This document shows positions 1-12,394 of a DNA stretch of 64,000 nt, piece after piece. Position 1 is the first letter of the stretch, and every line of letters begins with the position of its first letter. The translations under genes were made by a program, and so were the position numbers. The notes under the pieces are model-generated. The model saw only the letters and a list, made by a program, of their open reading frames with translations. It ran no database searches and was not told the origin of the DNA. Source of the DNA: Tubulanus polymorphus (Eukaryota; Nemertea; Palaeonemertea; Tubulaniformes; Tubulanidae); NCBI RefSeq assembly GCF_964204645.1, contig NC_134027.1, positions 7,366,485 to 7,430,484 of the forward strand, written 5' to 3'.

Positions 1-1
1 A

Positions 2-553
2 AAGTATAAATGCGTAATGACTGCATTGCGAGATTTTGCATGCAATGACACAGGACGGACCCAATGCTACTGTAATCAACGATGTTTGGAAAGTGTCTAT
101 CGCACTGATGTTTCATATTCATATTGGCCACTTGATTATTATCAGGCCAGTTTCTTCAATACCTACGTCAGACAAAATCCGAACCGAAATGGCCTGAAAG
201 CCTACAAAAACTTGAGTAATTTCACCGATGACGAACTGATTAAAGGTGGACATATACGCCGCAATTTTCTACGTTTCAATATTTTCATGCAAGAATTGAG
301 TGTCGAACAACGCCGCGAAAAACAAGGTTACGAACTGCAGAATTTGTTTTCAGATATCGGAGGAACTTTAGGACTCTGGATTGGCGTTTCAATCATTACC
401 ATTATTGAACTCATAGAATTGCTGATCAAAGTTGTGATGAAAGCTTGCGGTCAAATTGGCAATGGCAGTGCCGAATTAGTTAGAAATGAAGAATCCCAAC
501 GAGGAAATTGCCGAAATCAAGACAGAGCCTGGCATATAAGTTTTACGAACTGA
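2..553 (+). CDS. DEG/ENaC (ASIC-like) sodium channel, C-terminal part
   Basis: This is the last part of a degenerin/epithelial sodium channel subunit, a trimeric amiloride-type cation channel of the plasma membrane. The gene begins outside the window; reading frame 2 is open from the first bases to a TGA at 551-553. The extracellular cysteine-rich end is visible (CYCNQRC), then a pre-TM2 segment and the second membrane helix with the family hallmark LFSDIGGTLGLWIG followed by GVS. The filter triplet is therefore Gly-Val-Ser, where ASICs usually have Gly-Ala-Ser. A short cytoplasmic tail of about 40 residues follows. The family call is firm; the subunit type and stimulus (proton, peptide or mechanical) cannot be told from this fragment. 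No intron is seen in this terminal exon. Confidence 0.88.
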   Translation, partial: KYKCVMTALRDFACNDTGRTQCYCNQRCLESVYRTDVSYSYWPLDYYQASFFNTYVRQNPNRNGLKAYKNLSNFTDDELIKGGHIRRNFLRFNIFMQELSVEQRREKQGYELQNLFSDIGGTLGLWIGVSIITIIELIELLIKVVMKACGQIGNGSAELVRNEESQRGNCRNQDRAWHISFTN

Positions 554-829
554 AATTGATTACAAATAAAGATATATCTTGCAATTCATCAACATTATCT
601 TGGCAATGCTTATAAATAGATATTTAAGATTAATTATGTGATATTGACTCATTTTACATTTTACAAAAAATGTGCCATTCAAATCTGTCAATTCAATATT
701 GGAAAAACAACTGTTATGTAATGAATGTAGGTTTCAATAAATGCCGGTGAAATGAAATAGAAATACCTTGCACAAAATGCTGCTAATGTTTTATCACTTA
801 ACAACTATTGTACACCCGCGTACACTTAC
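554..829. other. 3' UTR / intergenic, poly(A) signal
   Basis: AT-rich non-coding DNA after the channel stop codon. An AATAAA at 736-741 is a plausible polyadenylation signal for the channel gene. Nothing else is recognised before the INTS13-like fragment on the opposite strand. Confidence 0.5.
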
Positions 830-1913
830 TTGTCAGTATTAGCCGCCAGTTTATTTTGTTGATGAATGAAGTTCATCATACTATCACATAATTTTCTTGC
901 ATAGGCATCACTGAAATAAGATTTTATGTGGAGAAATTATGGAAAGAAACCATAGAGCTTGTAGGCCTAGATAAAATTTACATTCAGTTTAAAATAATAA
1001 AACTTTTAAGATACCTTTTTATTGGTGACAAACAGATAATTCGTCCTCGATTGAGTACTTCAGATGCAATTTCAGTCATTGATGTGCGCAGTTTGTGCTG
1101 TGATATGCTTGGCTCTGAGAGACATTGTACTGCCTGGTTCAATCCTATTAGAATATTGTCCTCATGACGTTTTGCAGACTTCGATGGTGGACCTACTTGG
1201 GCTAAGTTCAATAAAACCTACATCAAAGAAATCTTTTATTTCAGTGCTGCAGCTTATTCAAAGTACCGGGTATAAAATTTGCGGATCATTAATGATGATA
1301 AAAAGATGGAACAACAAACCTGCTGTAAATTCTGTTCATTTGGTGCCCAAGAATTCAAACTGGAAGATTTCGAGTCACTTACAATAAACTGAATCTGAAA
1401 TGAAGCAATCACTTTTAATTGGAGAATTTTTATCGAAGATCTTTACTTCTAGGCTTCAAAATCATGCATACCAAGCTTGCATTCTCAATGTATTTTGACA
1501 GTGACCAATTGACAATATTCAAAAGATAAATTTGGATTTCATGATATTTATCATTCTTCAAGAATTCAATATTCTTATCTGTGATACTGAAATTCCAACT
1601 CGAAAGTATCAAACTATCCGGTAAATCAGTAAACAATGTACATTCCCAGATAGGGTTTTTTAATTGATGACACCAAATTGAATCGCAAACTCACAAGTTT
1701 ATCACATGGATAAATATCCCAGATGATTCGCGCAAACTCAATCGCTGCTTCGACATTAGCGGTCCATAAGGTTTTCGTAACGGGTGCTAAAGGAATGATT
1801 CCAGGGGCTCGTCCTTTTTGCAAGACATCAAACTCAGTACTCTGTTTCGATGATGTAAGTAGATGAGGATCGTGGTCTAGTACAATTACAGTTTTGTGAG
1901 AATGTGGATACAT
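830..1913 (-). pseudogene. INTS13: INTS13/Asunder-like 5' gene fragment, probably decayed
   Basis: Read on the minus strand, four pieces match in order the N-terminal region of INTS13 (Asunder), an Integrator-complex subunit. They are the N-terminus with HKTVIVLDHDPH and GIIPLAPVTKTLW (1913 to about 1700, ending at a good GTGAGT donor), a piece with DSLILSSWNFSI (about 1550-1640), a piece with LAQVGPPSKS and NRGRIICLS (about 1020-1225), and a piece with HQQNKLAANTD ending at a GTAAGT donor near 830. Piece 2 has no AG acceptor before it and no GT donor after it, so the message could not be spliced normally there. The rest of the gene is not found below 830, where the channel gene lies on the other strand. 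I infer a truncated, decaying copy. The alternative is an active gene with unusual splicing that encloses the channel exon. Confidence 0.7.
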
Positions 1914-3303
1914 AACAATTGAAATCTGAAATTTGAAATTATCATCCTTTGAGTATTGAAGGACGTAAATAAATGAATGGAGTAGGCCTAAAGCCTACGC
2001 GCCACCTGCAGGCAAGCAGACCATAGCGGCCGGGTTTATTTAGTAATCTAACCATTGGTGGTCTTTTTTCAATTGGATGTTTAAGAAAACCACTGATTTT
2101 CAAAATTAACCACAGACTACGTTGTTTCACTTATAGAATACAAACTCAACAGGAACAGGATTTTGACTTTGTCTTTGACTTTGTACTAACTTGAATCTTG
2201 ATGATTCAATGTGATCAAATATTAGATTCTGATATACATTTGATGGGATATACTTTGATGGGATAACTATCAGGATTTATCACATAATCGGTTAAGAAGG
2301 AGCGCAGTACATAATACTAATTGAATAATGACAGTCAATTAAATTGAATTGAATTTATTTGGAAGAAGTTAGTTATTAATTATTTCTGTGTGTAGTAATG
2401 AAGTTGTATATTGATGTCTATTTCTACTTCAATTTGAATCAAATGTCTGACTTTTTATTCTAGTCTAACTGGCTTGTACCTGACTGCACTGTAACGACTT
2501 TTTGTCGAGCTAAAAGAGAGATTTGTCGACTTTTCCACGATATTTCTATTATTAAGCGAAATTTATTCAATACAATTCAACAACCCGGAAATTAGTGGCT
2601 GCGTAAAAATAGTTTTCCAGATATTTTCAAATACAAAACGTTTAGCCAAATTTCACCAGAGAAAATGTATTTTTTTTTTTAGTTTACTAGAAAAATAATT
2701 TAGATGATTATATGCACCATTTAATCATGTTACTACAAAGAAAGCGCGCTCCCTATCAATAATCAATGCCACACTGAAATGACAGTAGTGCATTCTGGGA
2801 AATCAAGCGAAATGTAGCATTTCTCATAAATTTCTCTCTTATTTCGCTGCATTTATTCCTCAAATCTCGTTAACAACAATCGATGTAAGCAGTTTTACTA
2901 ACCCTGAAATCAACCATATATGTTGTAGTACATTGTACATTTATGTGGGCCTAATCATCGAATATAATTATTATCTTAACTTTAAAAAAAGCCTCCCCCA
3001 AAAAATAACCCTTCCTTCAACTGAAACTTCCTTGCTTCCTGTTCCTTCTTCCCTGAATCATCATGGACCCCCTGGATCTTCTACACCTCCAGTTTCATTT
3101 TATTGTACAGATAATTTTACATTAGTTATAACCACAATTTGCATCTCAAGGTTTTCTATTCCGTTCCAAAAAGGCAAAAGTCTTGTTGATGTTGTCTATT
3201 TTAATTCATTTCCTCATGGACCATCATGGATTTGTTCGATTCTGCCCCCTCATTCAATTAAAGTTTCTTCGTTTAATCGCATATTACAGGTTTGGCGATA
3301 GAT
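1914..3303. other. Intergenic and 5' UTR/intron of the following gene
   Basis: No convincing coding sequence. A GC-rich string ATAGCGGCCGGGT near 2024 recurs in the MITE at 8.6 kb. A typical acceptor (tattacag) ends at 3290, just before the first ATG of the next gene, so at least one upstream non-coding exon is likely within or before this stretch. A poly-T run lies near 2670. Confidence 0.4.
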
Positions 3304-6300
3304 ATGGATAAAATGAGAGCTGATAAAAATATCAAAAAGTTAAAACCGAACGGTGTATGTATCGATAATCATCATTGCCTTCCTGTCGCGCACGGAAACC
3401 AGTTTATATCCAGTATTGAACACCCGCAATCTCGTGTCGAAAATGGAGGTGACTTGTCGATCGGAAATGGGGGTAACGGAACGTTTGACAACACAGAAAC
3501 AAACAAGATTTCATCACACGAGGGACGAGAAACTACCAATACAACCGGTGACATAATTCAGGTATCGAAAAAAGAGCATAGTTTGAATATCCGCTGTGAC
3601 GATCGACAAGATATCCACTCAACAAAACACCAGCGCGATAATGACGCTTTATACTCGAAGGCGCACTGCACTTGTCATCAAAACAATTTCGAATCCGTGT
3701 CTCCGGAGAATTGCACGGCGAAACAAAAGGCCAATAATTTCTTAGGCAAAAACGTTTCCACGAATGGAATGATAGCGACAAGGGATTGCGGCGATGACAT
3801 GGATAATTATATTACTGCCAACGCGCATCTTTTAGTGCACTTAAACGAGGATGACGGCCGCCACGAAGGAGGGGGTGATTCGGAATCGACGCAGATTAAA
3901 GTTATGAACGGTATTTCGTCGCTGTCACATTCGCCGACCGAGTCGAATATGATAACAGGCGCGTCGCAACTCGATCGCCGCGTGGCGTCGGCTTTAACGT
4001 CGTGTTCGTCGGACGAAGACTTCTACGAGTACAATTATCAATACAAAGACAGCAGCGACCACAGCACAAACGATTCCGCACCAGTCTTTCAAAGTATCAA
4101 TACCAACGGAATCATTCATAATAACATCAGCGTTGATAGTTACCGTGGCGGTAACGGTGAGATTCATGTTTACGACGATCAAGGTGACTTTATTGAAACG
4201 GATTTCGTTAATAGGGAAAACTATGGTTTGAATTCGACGGACGAACGAGATTCATCCGATGAAGACGTGAACAATTCGCAGCACGTTATCGCCAACATGT
4301 ACGATACGGTCAACGTCTCGCGTAAAGGTCACGACGGCTGCAATTTGGACACGAAAACGTTAACGGTCGCGAAGGATTCCGTGAAAAAGGTGCTACACAC
4401 CACGACGCGCGGTAATATCGTCGACGAAGTCGCCGTATTCTCGTCGAAATCATGTCGAAATAACCGCGAGTGGATGAACCATCTCAGCGACGCGTCGATT
4501 GAAGATAACGACGAGGAGGACGACGACGATAACGAAAATTTAATCGACGGCTCGAATTCGCCCGATACGAACTCGAAAACTTTGACGTTATCCGGCGGAA
4601 ATATGCGCACGAGCGTTTCGCACACGTCGGACAGTAGTATGGATACATGCGCGTTAACACCGGAATCGTTATCGCTGTGGTCGCCGGACGTCGAGTATCC
4701 CGAACTAAATTCGATCGAAAGCGGCGTTTCCGAGTCGTGTTCACGTGGTAAAGATTACTGCGATGTTCATAAAGACGGCGGCAGCAGCATTCGCGAGGAT
4801 GAACGAAATCTCGTCGAAAGCATCGATATCTGTTTGTGTCCGACAGAGCAGTCTTTTAATATTCCAAATATACCGAATAATCTGAACGAAGTTTCGTCCA
4901 GCGACCAGTCGTCGGAAGACGATCTTTACAACGTGTCGAGGCAGACGTCAACTTCGAATTTCGATAACGATGAGAACAGTTACCAAGGCGACGATCACAG
5001 TAATACAGACAATGAGGATCGTTTGTACGATGATGCATTTATCGCGTCAGTTTTCGGACGGGAAGTTTACTCGCAGGAATTCCATCAGAAGCTACGCATT
5101 GATGTGACATCTCATGGTCGATACGTGCGTCTGCTAGACTATAACCCTTCGGCTTCAGATGATGATGACGACAGTTCTGATCGGTAAGTGTTTAATTTGA
5201 TTTCACCTATGAAGATAGTTTCGTAAAGATCTTTTATTGAATATCGAGTTTTGTAGCCAATTTTTAGACAATTTTTGCATTGCAAGCTAGGCTATATGTT
5301 AGGTAGATTCTATTATGGGAAAGCAGTAGTTTACTTCCAGAATATATCGGAAGGGAGATTCTGAGATTGTTATGCATTATGCTATCTATTTACTGCAGAG
5401 AAGCATCTGAACCAATATTTGTTGATGCATCCGATGAACCGTTAAGCAGTGACTTGAGTCCTGAACAGGAACAGCCTCAGTATGATATCAGTAATACAGA
5501 ACAGCGTGATGAAAATATTGCCAAGGTTCAAATGATTTTCTCATATTCATGTTAATTACATTCTAGCTTCGTCTGTGTCCAAATCCCAATGTAAAATGTT
5601 TTGTTGCTTTTTTTCAGACGGATGAAGGTAAATGTCACCATCAAAAACACCGCAAAGTTCCTTCAATCCAAAAAGTAATGGTATGGAGTGAATATGAAGC
5701 ATATATCAGTCAAGTTAAACAAATAGGTCGCTCAGCATGTGGTCCTACTGCTGTTATTAATATATTGGTGAGTTTTTTAAATGAAATCATTCTTCTTTGA
5801 CAATTCTATAACAGCATAGTAAAAATGTGATTTCATGTTTGTAAATAGAACTTCGAAATCCCACTGGTGCATTGAGGCACTGATAGTATAATTTGCTGCC
5901 TTTCAAATTCTGCTGATTTTGTTGCAAATCAAAAGATGATTGATTTCTTTTACAGAAAGCCTTTGATATTTTCTGTGATAAAGAGAAAGTGAACTATGTG
6001 ATAAAAGCAAACCTAAGGGCAGAAAAGGCATCGGTGCCAGAATATCTGCTATCGAGAAGTGTGGCTGGTAAGTCCTTATGCTGAAAATTAAAAGTTATCT
6101 TTTATGCTTGGAAATTATAAGTCTCATACCAGACTTGTGGAGTCAGTCACTATTCTCTAAATTCTTAGTTTGGTATTTGATCAGAGTTGTTTCAAAAGAC
6201 AAAAGAGTTTTGCTTAGCATCAAAATATAAGGAAAAGTTCATGTCAGAAGAGTTCTTAAGTTAACAATAGTTGATTTGTTAACATTTGTAGGGACAACAG

Positions 6301-7374
6301 CTATAGACCTCATCGATGGGGTACATAAAGTAACTGATGGTGCTATATATGGAAGATTTTTCAGTTTCTACCCGAAACGAAAAGTGGATTTATCACGATG
6401 GTTGGGTTATTGGATAAGCAAAGGTAAGGATACATGAATATTTGCCGAAGGTGAAGTACATGAACGGTACTCAAAGATTTTATTCGAAGACCTTTTTCAT
6501 GTTTTTGCATTGATTCCCAGGCATACTAAAACTGTTGCTTAGGACTGTCCTATTGAATTCATCACATTCTAAGAATTTCATACATTCTGTTTATCATTAG
6601 GTGCAGTTCCTCTTGCTACATTAAACTTACAGAAGGCAGTACCCCCAGGTTGGGTTACTCCAGATGCATGGCATCATCAAATGGTGTATGGTGTAGGACC
6701 TAAAGGTAACTTTTGCTGAGGCTCTAATATAGAATACTCTTAATATGATTCATCAATGTTTTTAGCCACGTCTTTGAACTTACGCTTTATTTTGTAAAAC
6801 TGTTTGATGTCGCTTTTAGGGGTTTACTTAACGAATCCGTTGGAGATAGTGCCATTTAGTATTATTGAGCAGCAATTGTGCAGTGATTCGGTATTGTTGG
6901 TGCGACGAAGTGATGTTGTAGCTCGTTGGACCGAAGATTGCGATCTTAACACCATGTTACTGCAGGAGGATAAAAGATGGCAGGATTTCAATGTTTTAGG
7001 TATGTTACAAAGGATCTTTGAACGATTTCGGTAGTTGCTCTATTCAATGAATTTACTTTCCATCATACAGAAGATGAATAGAATGAATAGAACAAATGAG
7101 GGAAATATTATGCGTGTCTCTATTTAGTAAGTAATTAAGTTTTTCTTCACTTGCAGGTCAAGTAGTCAGTGTGCTACGTGAAGCAAATGCACCCGGTTTT
7201 CAAGGTTACAAATTACCATGGACATCTCACATATTGATCCCTGCTGTGTATCTAGCTGGGATTAGTTTGTTTGTAAAACATGGATCGGACAGTTACAATG
7301 AGCTAGTGAATCTAGGCGAGCTGCCTATATGTACAAAAAGTGTAGATGGTGATAGCCAGAAAGATACTTCGTAG
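3304..7374 (+). CDS. Unnamed protein: long acidic N-terminus plus papain/C39-like domain
   Basis: I reconstruct eight exons with GT-AG junctions and consistent phase: 3304-5183, 5399-5525, 5618-5767, 5956-6067, 6292-6423, 6601-6705, 6820-6999 and 7157-7374, giving 967 residues. The ATG at 3304 is the first in frame after the acceptor at 3290. Residues 1 to about 670 are Ser/Asp/Asn-rich and acidic, with Asp tracts, and look disordered; almost all of this is one 1.9-kb exon. Residues about 690-960 look like a papain-like or peptidase C39-like fold: GRSACGPTA with Cys710, AWHHQM with His825/826, and LTNPLE with Asn841, in the order of a Cys-His-Asn/Asp triad. No signal peptide or membrane helix is seen. 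I do not recognise a named family. A protease, deubiquitinase-like or transglutaminase-like role is inference only. Long 3' non-coding DNA follows. Confidence 0.85.
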
Positions 7375-9563
7375 CGAACACCCTTGTGGCAGGCATAGCC
7401 AATATTGGCAAGCAGTGAAGACTATTTTAGCCTTCGAAGTAGACAGATTCTCCATACCGGTAATATGATGAATATACAAATTGCAGGGATATTATTATGG
7501 TTATAACCTGGTTAATGACCAAATTGAGAAAAATTTTGTCACTGAAAAAAATCTAGTTCAACTATGGAGCCTACTTTTCTAAGTGTTTTGTCTTGAATTT
7601 TGCAAGCGGTTAGATTGGCTCCAATGTTACTCTGTGTGATGATAATTCATTTGCTTTTAAAGCGTTATTTGTATTTTGTTGACGGTTTCAAATTATTGAA
7701 ACTAGCATGTTGTATGTTTTACAATATGGGAATACAAGAATAGTCAATTCTACAGTGTGTATTCTAATCTGATATAATCCATCGTGTTATTCAATGTATT
7801 TTGTGGTCATTAGAATTTCAAAATGTGCTAAGGCTAAGGCGCGAACATAACAAAATAGATTATTGATAAAAGTAAATTGTTGATTTTTACGTTTTGATAT
7901 TTTGGGGAATACAAGTACGATGTACAATGTTATGTATAGTTTCCAGTTTAGAGATCAAATTTGATCATGGATAACCAGATGGTGCAAAAAACGGAAAGTC
8001 TGTAATTATTATAGCGGTATTAATCACATCCAATGCTATTTAAACTATTGGAATTGATATATTTTACTAGTATTGGTAAATTGTCTTGTAAATCTCAAAA
8101 CTTTTCAGACTAGAATTAGACGGTGAATTGGTTATCAATTTTGTTGGCTAATCAGCTAAATTTGTATCCCGCATTGTACTCAAGTGACAGTCAGCATTAT
8201 CTTCTTCCAAATTGTTGGCCAAGAGATATAAAGAAAAATGTGCTTCAATGCCTGGTTAGTGAACACACTATAATATGATGTACCCGACAATGTTCTCATC
8301 CCTTGATATGATTGAGATCTTTCATGCTTGTTCCGTGAAGTCAAGGGCCAAAGATAATAAATTTTTGATTTCAGCAGTACAATTGAGGTAGGACAGAAAG
8401 GAAAATTTTTGATACAGATTGTTCGAATTTATCTATTTATTTGATATACCAAATATTTGGTATATTTTTGTGCGTTGTTACCAGTATTGATACTGCTTGC
8501 AATTGCAATTGAGGCATGAATTTTGTTTCTGCAGATGTGGAGTGCACAAAAAAATAATGTTTACTGGAATTTAAATTTGTCTGTTTACTATTCCTTGTCA
8601 GTTAGGCTAAACAAAAATGATACCTTGTTTCTCCGCAGCGGCCGGGTCATTTTGTAAAATATGATAAAATTTGTAAACAGTTCATTTCTATAGCGGCCGG
8701 GTCTGTTATGGTAAAATTGATCACGATTTTAAAAAAAGTAATGTATAGGGTAGATAGGCGGCCGGCCGGGTCAACATTTAAGCTCAGCAGAGCGGAGAAA
8801 CAAGGTATCAATTTTTTTAAGCCTTAGAGTCTATTGTAAGATCATCAATATGAGGAATATTGTCTGTAGAATAGTGCATTGAATAGCTTTATTTTTGTCT
8901 GCTTCCTTTGCCAATACATGTATGTTTTATGTGTGCAGAATATTGAAGATGTAAAAATTGTATTTTCCCTCCCTTAAAGCTGTCAAATGAAATTTTTATT
9001 AATAAAATGTTAATTCAGTGTCTGAATCCATGATTCTGTGTTATATAGCAATTATTTGAAGTCTGATTTTTCCTGCTCTTCATAGCAGATGAGTAGGACT
9101 TCCTTTGTTTCAGATGCAACTAAACTGCCTTGTATCCAAACATTCCCAAATTTCCTACATTTGAAAACATTTTCTTTGTTACTTGTTTTTCAATAAGGGT
9201 TTCTCTTAGAGCAGACGAGTAAAACTTAAATGCCACTGCTCTCTAGATGCAAACATTTCCGCCCCGCCCCCGAGAACAAATTTGCTCTATTCAACTCTTA
9301 TTTAATAATAATCACATTCTTTATAACGCCATATTTTTCTTCATCAGTCCTAACAGTGGCATTTTACACTTTCCAAAATTTCCTTCATTATTCGATGAAA
9401 AAATTCACAGGATTTTAAAGTTACAAACAACCATAAAGCAATGGGTCTGCGGCGTGGACTTCAATTTGAGACAGAAATTTGAAAAATATACCAATTCAAT
9501 GAACAATCAATTTATTAATTACACTATGTACTGCAACGTATATATAAAATCGTATAGCTCATA
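7375..9563. other. 3' UTR / intergenic
   Basis: AT-rich non-coding sequence after the C39-like gene. AATAAA near 9001 could be a distal polyadenylation signal. It contains the MITE at 8602-8826. The rest holds nothing recognisable up to the stop codon of MRPS17. Confidence 0.4.
8602..8826. mobile_element. MITE-like element with terminal inverted repeats
   Basis: About 225 bp bounded by an imperfect inverted repeat. The left end carries GATACCTTGTTTCTCCGC (8619-8636) and the right end its exact reverse complement (about 8792-8809), extended outward by TTAGGCT / AAGCCTTA. The interior has three copies of GCGGCCGGGT or close variants. There is no ORF. A non-autonomous DNA transposon is the simplest reading; the superfamily is not clear. 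Confidence 0.7.
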
Positions 9564-10211
9564 TTACGTAGAGTTATCATTATTTTCAATTTGTTTTTTA
9601 TATTTTTCGATGATCGGCTCCATTTTGAAATTTTCTAAACTCGGAGACAGTCTTTTATACTCCTCAGGTGCATATCTCTTCAAAGTTTCTATTGGGTTTG
9701 GCCACTCCTCAGGTCGATAGTTTGGTCCGCTGCATTTTCGACCGGTCAGGGGGTCGGTATAGTCCCCTGTGCTGTAGACTTTTTCCTTGACCTCATGGAG
9801 AACATCTTTTCTGACTTCTTCAGATAGTTGTTTTATCAACACTAGGTCACCGATGTTGCATATCTGTTTTGTATCCATTGCCAGTAGATGACACCTTTCG
9901 TTAAAGTACTGAAATGTAAAAATAGGTTATAAACTCAAATAGAACAGATCGATCGTGTGAACTGAAACAGTACAGTACCCGTCAGTAGTAGTACACAGTA
10001 GAAAACATCATCAATTTCTTGCAAATCAAAAAGATCAATTATGTACCTTTTTCAAGTAGTCATCCAGCACCATTTTCAATGCCCTTATTTTCACTGTTTT
10101 TCTGTCTTTGCCCCCATACTCTAAAACTTTTCCTATCAAAAGTTTTGTTTGCGCTTTCGGTAAATCGACACATTTCACAGCGCTCCAAACAATTTTCTTT
10201 CGGGCCGACAT
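9564..10211 (-). CDS. MRPS17: Mitochondrial ribosomal protein uS17m (MRPS17)
   Basis: A two-exon minus-strand gene for the small-subunit mitochondrial ribosomal protein that binds 12S rRNA. Exon 1 is 10047-10211 and exon 2 is 9564-9908, joined in frame as ...DDYLKK|YFNERCHLLA. Exon 1 holds the S17 OB-fold start (LLIGKVLEYGG, KTVKIRALKMVLDDYL). Exon 2 holds CNIGDLVLI and the DPLTGRKCSGPNY segment that matches the animal MRPS17 C-terminal extension. Length is about 169 residues, somewhat longer than the human protein. I chose MSARKK as the start; an upstream in-frame ATG at 10226 (MLSKK...) is possible. The acceptor and the first 4 nt of exon 2 mark the left breakpoint of the 4.19-kb tandem duplication, so exon 1 is present twice in the window and exon 2 once. 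Confidence 0.9.
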
Positions 10212-10299
10212 CTTTTTAGATAACACGATGAACCGTCAGGTGCTGCCGCTATGTTTGTCGTTGACGACGAATACTAACCATTACTTGCATCCCACAGTA

Positions 10300-10861
10300 A
10301 GAATAGTAAGCATATCATGGGGCAGCACGCGACGGTAGAAAATCTGACACTCGCGGTGTGCTGGATCCCGCAGTTTTCACGAATAAGTTCACCTCAAATT
10401 GTTGGTGTAATTTCCATTGATTACTTCATGTTTTCAATGAGGATAACAATTCAAACCTAACTGATTTAAGCTTAAACTTTTTCATGAAACCGGACCATGG
10501 ACCTGAGCGAAAAAGATTTTGCAATGAACCTTAGTGATGAACCAGTGCACTGTTACCATAAAATGGCCATAGAAATCATCTGCTAGAAATCCCTGACTAA
10601 GATAGAATAGTTTTGACTGAGAGTTGATTTTGCAAGCCTTGCCCCAGACAAACGGTTCGGCTATCGCGTAAGACCAATTGAATTATATAATGATATAAAT
10701 ATATAATGACCGTTATATGTACCCGAAGCCATTAATGTTCGATAGAATATTGGAATTTGGACTTAACTTTCGTCAAATGAAACGATAGTACATCATGGAT
10801 CTTCCATATATCAATTATTTCCTGTGGTATAACATTGATTGGGAACTTTACGGTATTATAG
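10300..10861. other. Divergent promoter region between MRPS17 and the PAN gene
   Basis: About 560 bp with no coding sequence between the minus-strand MRPS17 start and the plus-strand secreted-protein gene. It probably holds both promoters. No clear TATA box or other element stands out. An identical copy lies at about 14492-15053. Confidence 0.4.
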
Positions 10862-11924
10862 ATGATAGACGGCAGTTCATCATCTGAGATGATGATGCTG
10901 CAAATGTGCCAATTTATATTGGTATTCAGGTTATTTGTAGTAAGTGAACAATTAAGTGGAAATTTTGTGAGAAGAGTGATAAATGCAAATCCGGTACCGT
11001 TCAAGACGATCGAAAATCAACGCTCTAAAATACGTTGTGCTTCTTATTGTTCAAACGAAAGACATATTTGTCGGTCGTTTTCACTATCTAATCAAACCTC
11101 GTCGGGTTTACTTCAATGCCAGCTCTATGATCATGTACCATCAGATTTGGGCGAACAACCAGTAGAGTTATTTATTCACAGTAGTTTAAACAGTAAGTTG
11201 GTTTTTTCAAAGAAGATTGATTGTAGATTTTCCGGTGAATTTACAGATATTGTCTATCAAGTCACATTCTTTGTTATTTGCTCTGAATTTCTTCAAACAT
11301 TTTCCAGGCTGTTCCCATTTGCGCGTCGGTTGGAATGGATCAGAAATAAGTAATACGAAGTATCTTAAGCACGATTCTACCTTGCTTGTATTCACAAAGA
11401 AAGCATTTGTATGTTATGGTAAAGTTAAAAGATGGAAATATGACAGAGATAGTACGAATGCCGAAGACGCTCATGTCTCCATATGGCGACCGACAAATGA
11501 TAGCCTGAAATACAAGATTATTGGTTACAACATACTTTCGTCTGGTGAAGCTGGGACATGGGTAGAACAAGTTCCCGAAGCTGATCAGATAGCAGTAGAA
11601 CCAGGCGACGTCATTGGTGTTCATGCAACTGATAATCAGAGTAAAGCATTTCTACTTTACAGGCAATGGAAACCGTTAGTAATACCTATTTTGAGCAAAT
11701 ATTTTTTTATTTTGGATTCTAGGAATGAATCCAGTAGCATCGAACGCATGATTGCCGCATTGTCTTGTTGTAGGTCATATGGTGGCTCCCCATCCCCAGA
11801 GATGTCACCGATTTTGCAGTCTGTTGGAGTCGTATTTGAGAGTGATTTGGTTCTTGGAACAAGTGTAACGTTTAGAAATTCGGGGCACTGGCGTGAATAT
11901 TTATTGATGGCAATGTTGAACTAG
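10862..11924 (+). CDS. Secreted PAN/apple-like plus beta-sandwich protein, copy 1
   Basis: Two exons: 10862-11192 and 11308-11924, joined in frame as NS|CSHLRVGW. The N-terminus has a hydrophobic stretch (CQFILVFRLFVV) that can serve as a signal peptide, perhaps started at the ATG at 10889. Residues about 55-95 have a PAN/apple-like cysteine pattern (C-x3-C, then C...C around RCASYCSNERHICRSF and LLQCQLYD). Exon 2 begins with a domain I know only as a recurrent unnamed extracellular module of marine invertebrates: FVCYGKVKRWKYD, a VSIWRP strand, then VEPGDVIGVHA, suggesting an all-beta jelly-roll. The frame stays open to a TAG at 11924, but candidate splice sites near 11679-11774 mean the last part may be an intron or an extra exon. 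Binding of carbohydrate or protein outside the cell is inferred. The copy at 15054 is identical. Confidence 0.6.
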
Positions 11925-12107
11925 AATACAGAAGTAAGAAAAGTACACGTGGTACACGAACTTTTGAAAAATAATAATAATAATTTATTTTCGTAAACCG
12001 GTTACGAGGTATCCAGTGCAAGCCAACAGGCTGTACATAAAATTAAGGCGCTGGAACCTTGTGCAGAGTGCAGGGGAATGTGCAGTGATACTTATAAATA
12101 ATGCTAT

Positions 12108-12126
12108 TAATAATCCTAATGCTAAC

Positions 12127-12160
<34 letters not shown>

Positions 12161-12194
12161 CTAACAATAATAATACATGTAATGCTAATCAATG

Positions 12195-12227
<33 letters not shown>

Positions 12228-12357
12228 CAAATTCTAATAATAATGACAACAATAACTTATACAAATACAAATACAATGATAATCATAATTACGGCAATAT
12301 ACTATAACCATTAATATTTCAGTAATTTAGGTAAAGATACTCATAATGATAATAATA

Positions 12358-12394
<37 letters not shown>

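Noticed and set aside
2933-3301. 122-codon plus-strand frame before the C39-like gene
   Set aside because: Low-complexity composition, and it ends across the splice acceptor at 3290; more likely intron or leader.
12043-12307. Poly-Leu, poly-Ile and poly-Asn frames over the AAT array
   Set aside because: They are translations of a microsatellite in the LINE 3' UTR.
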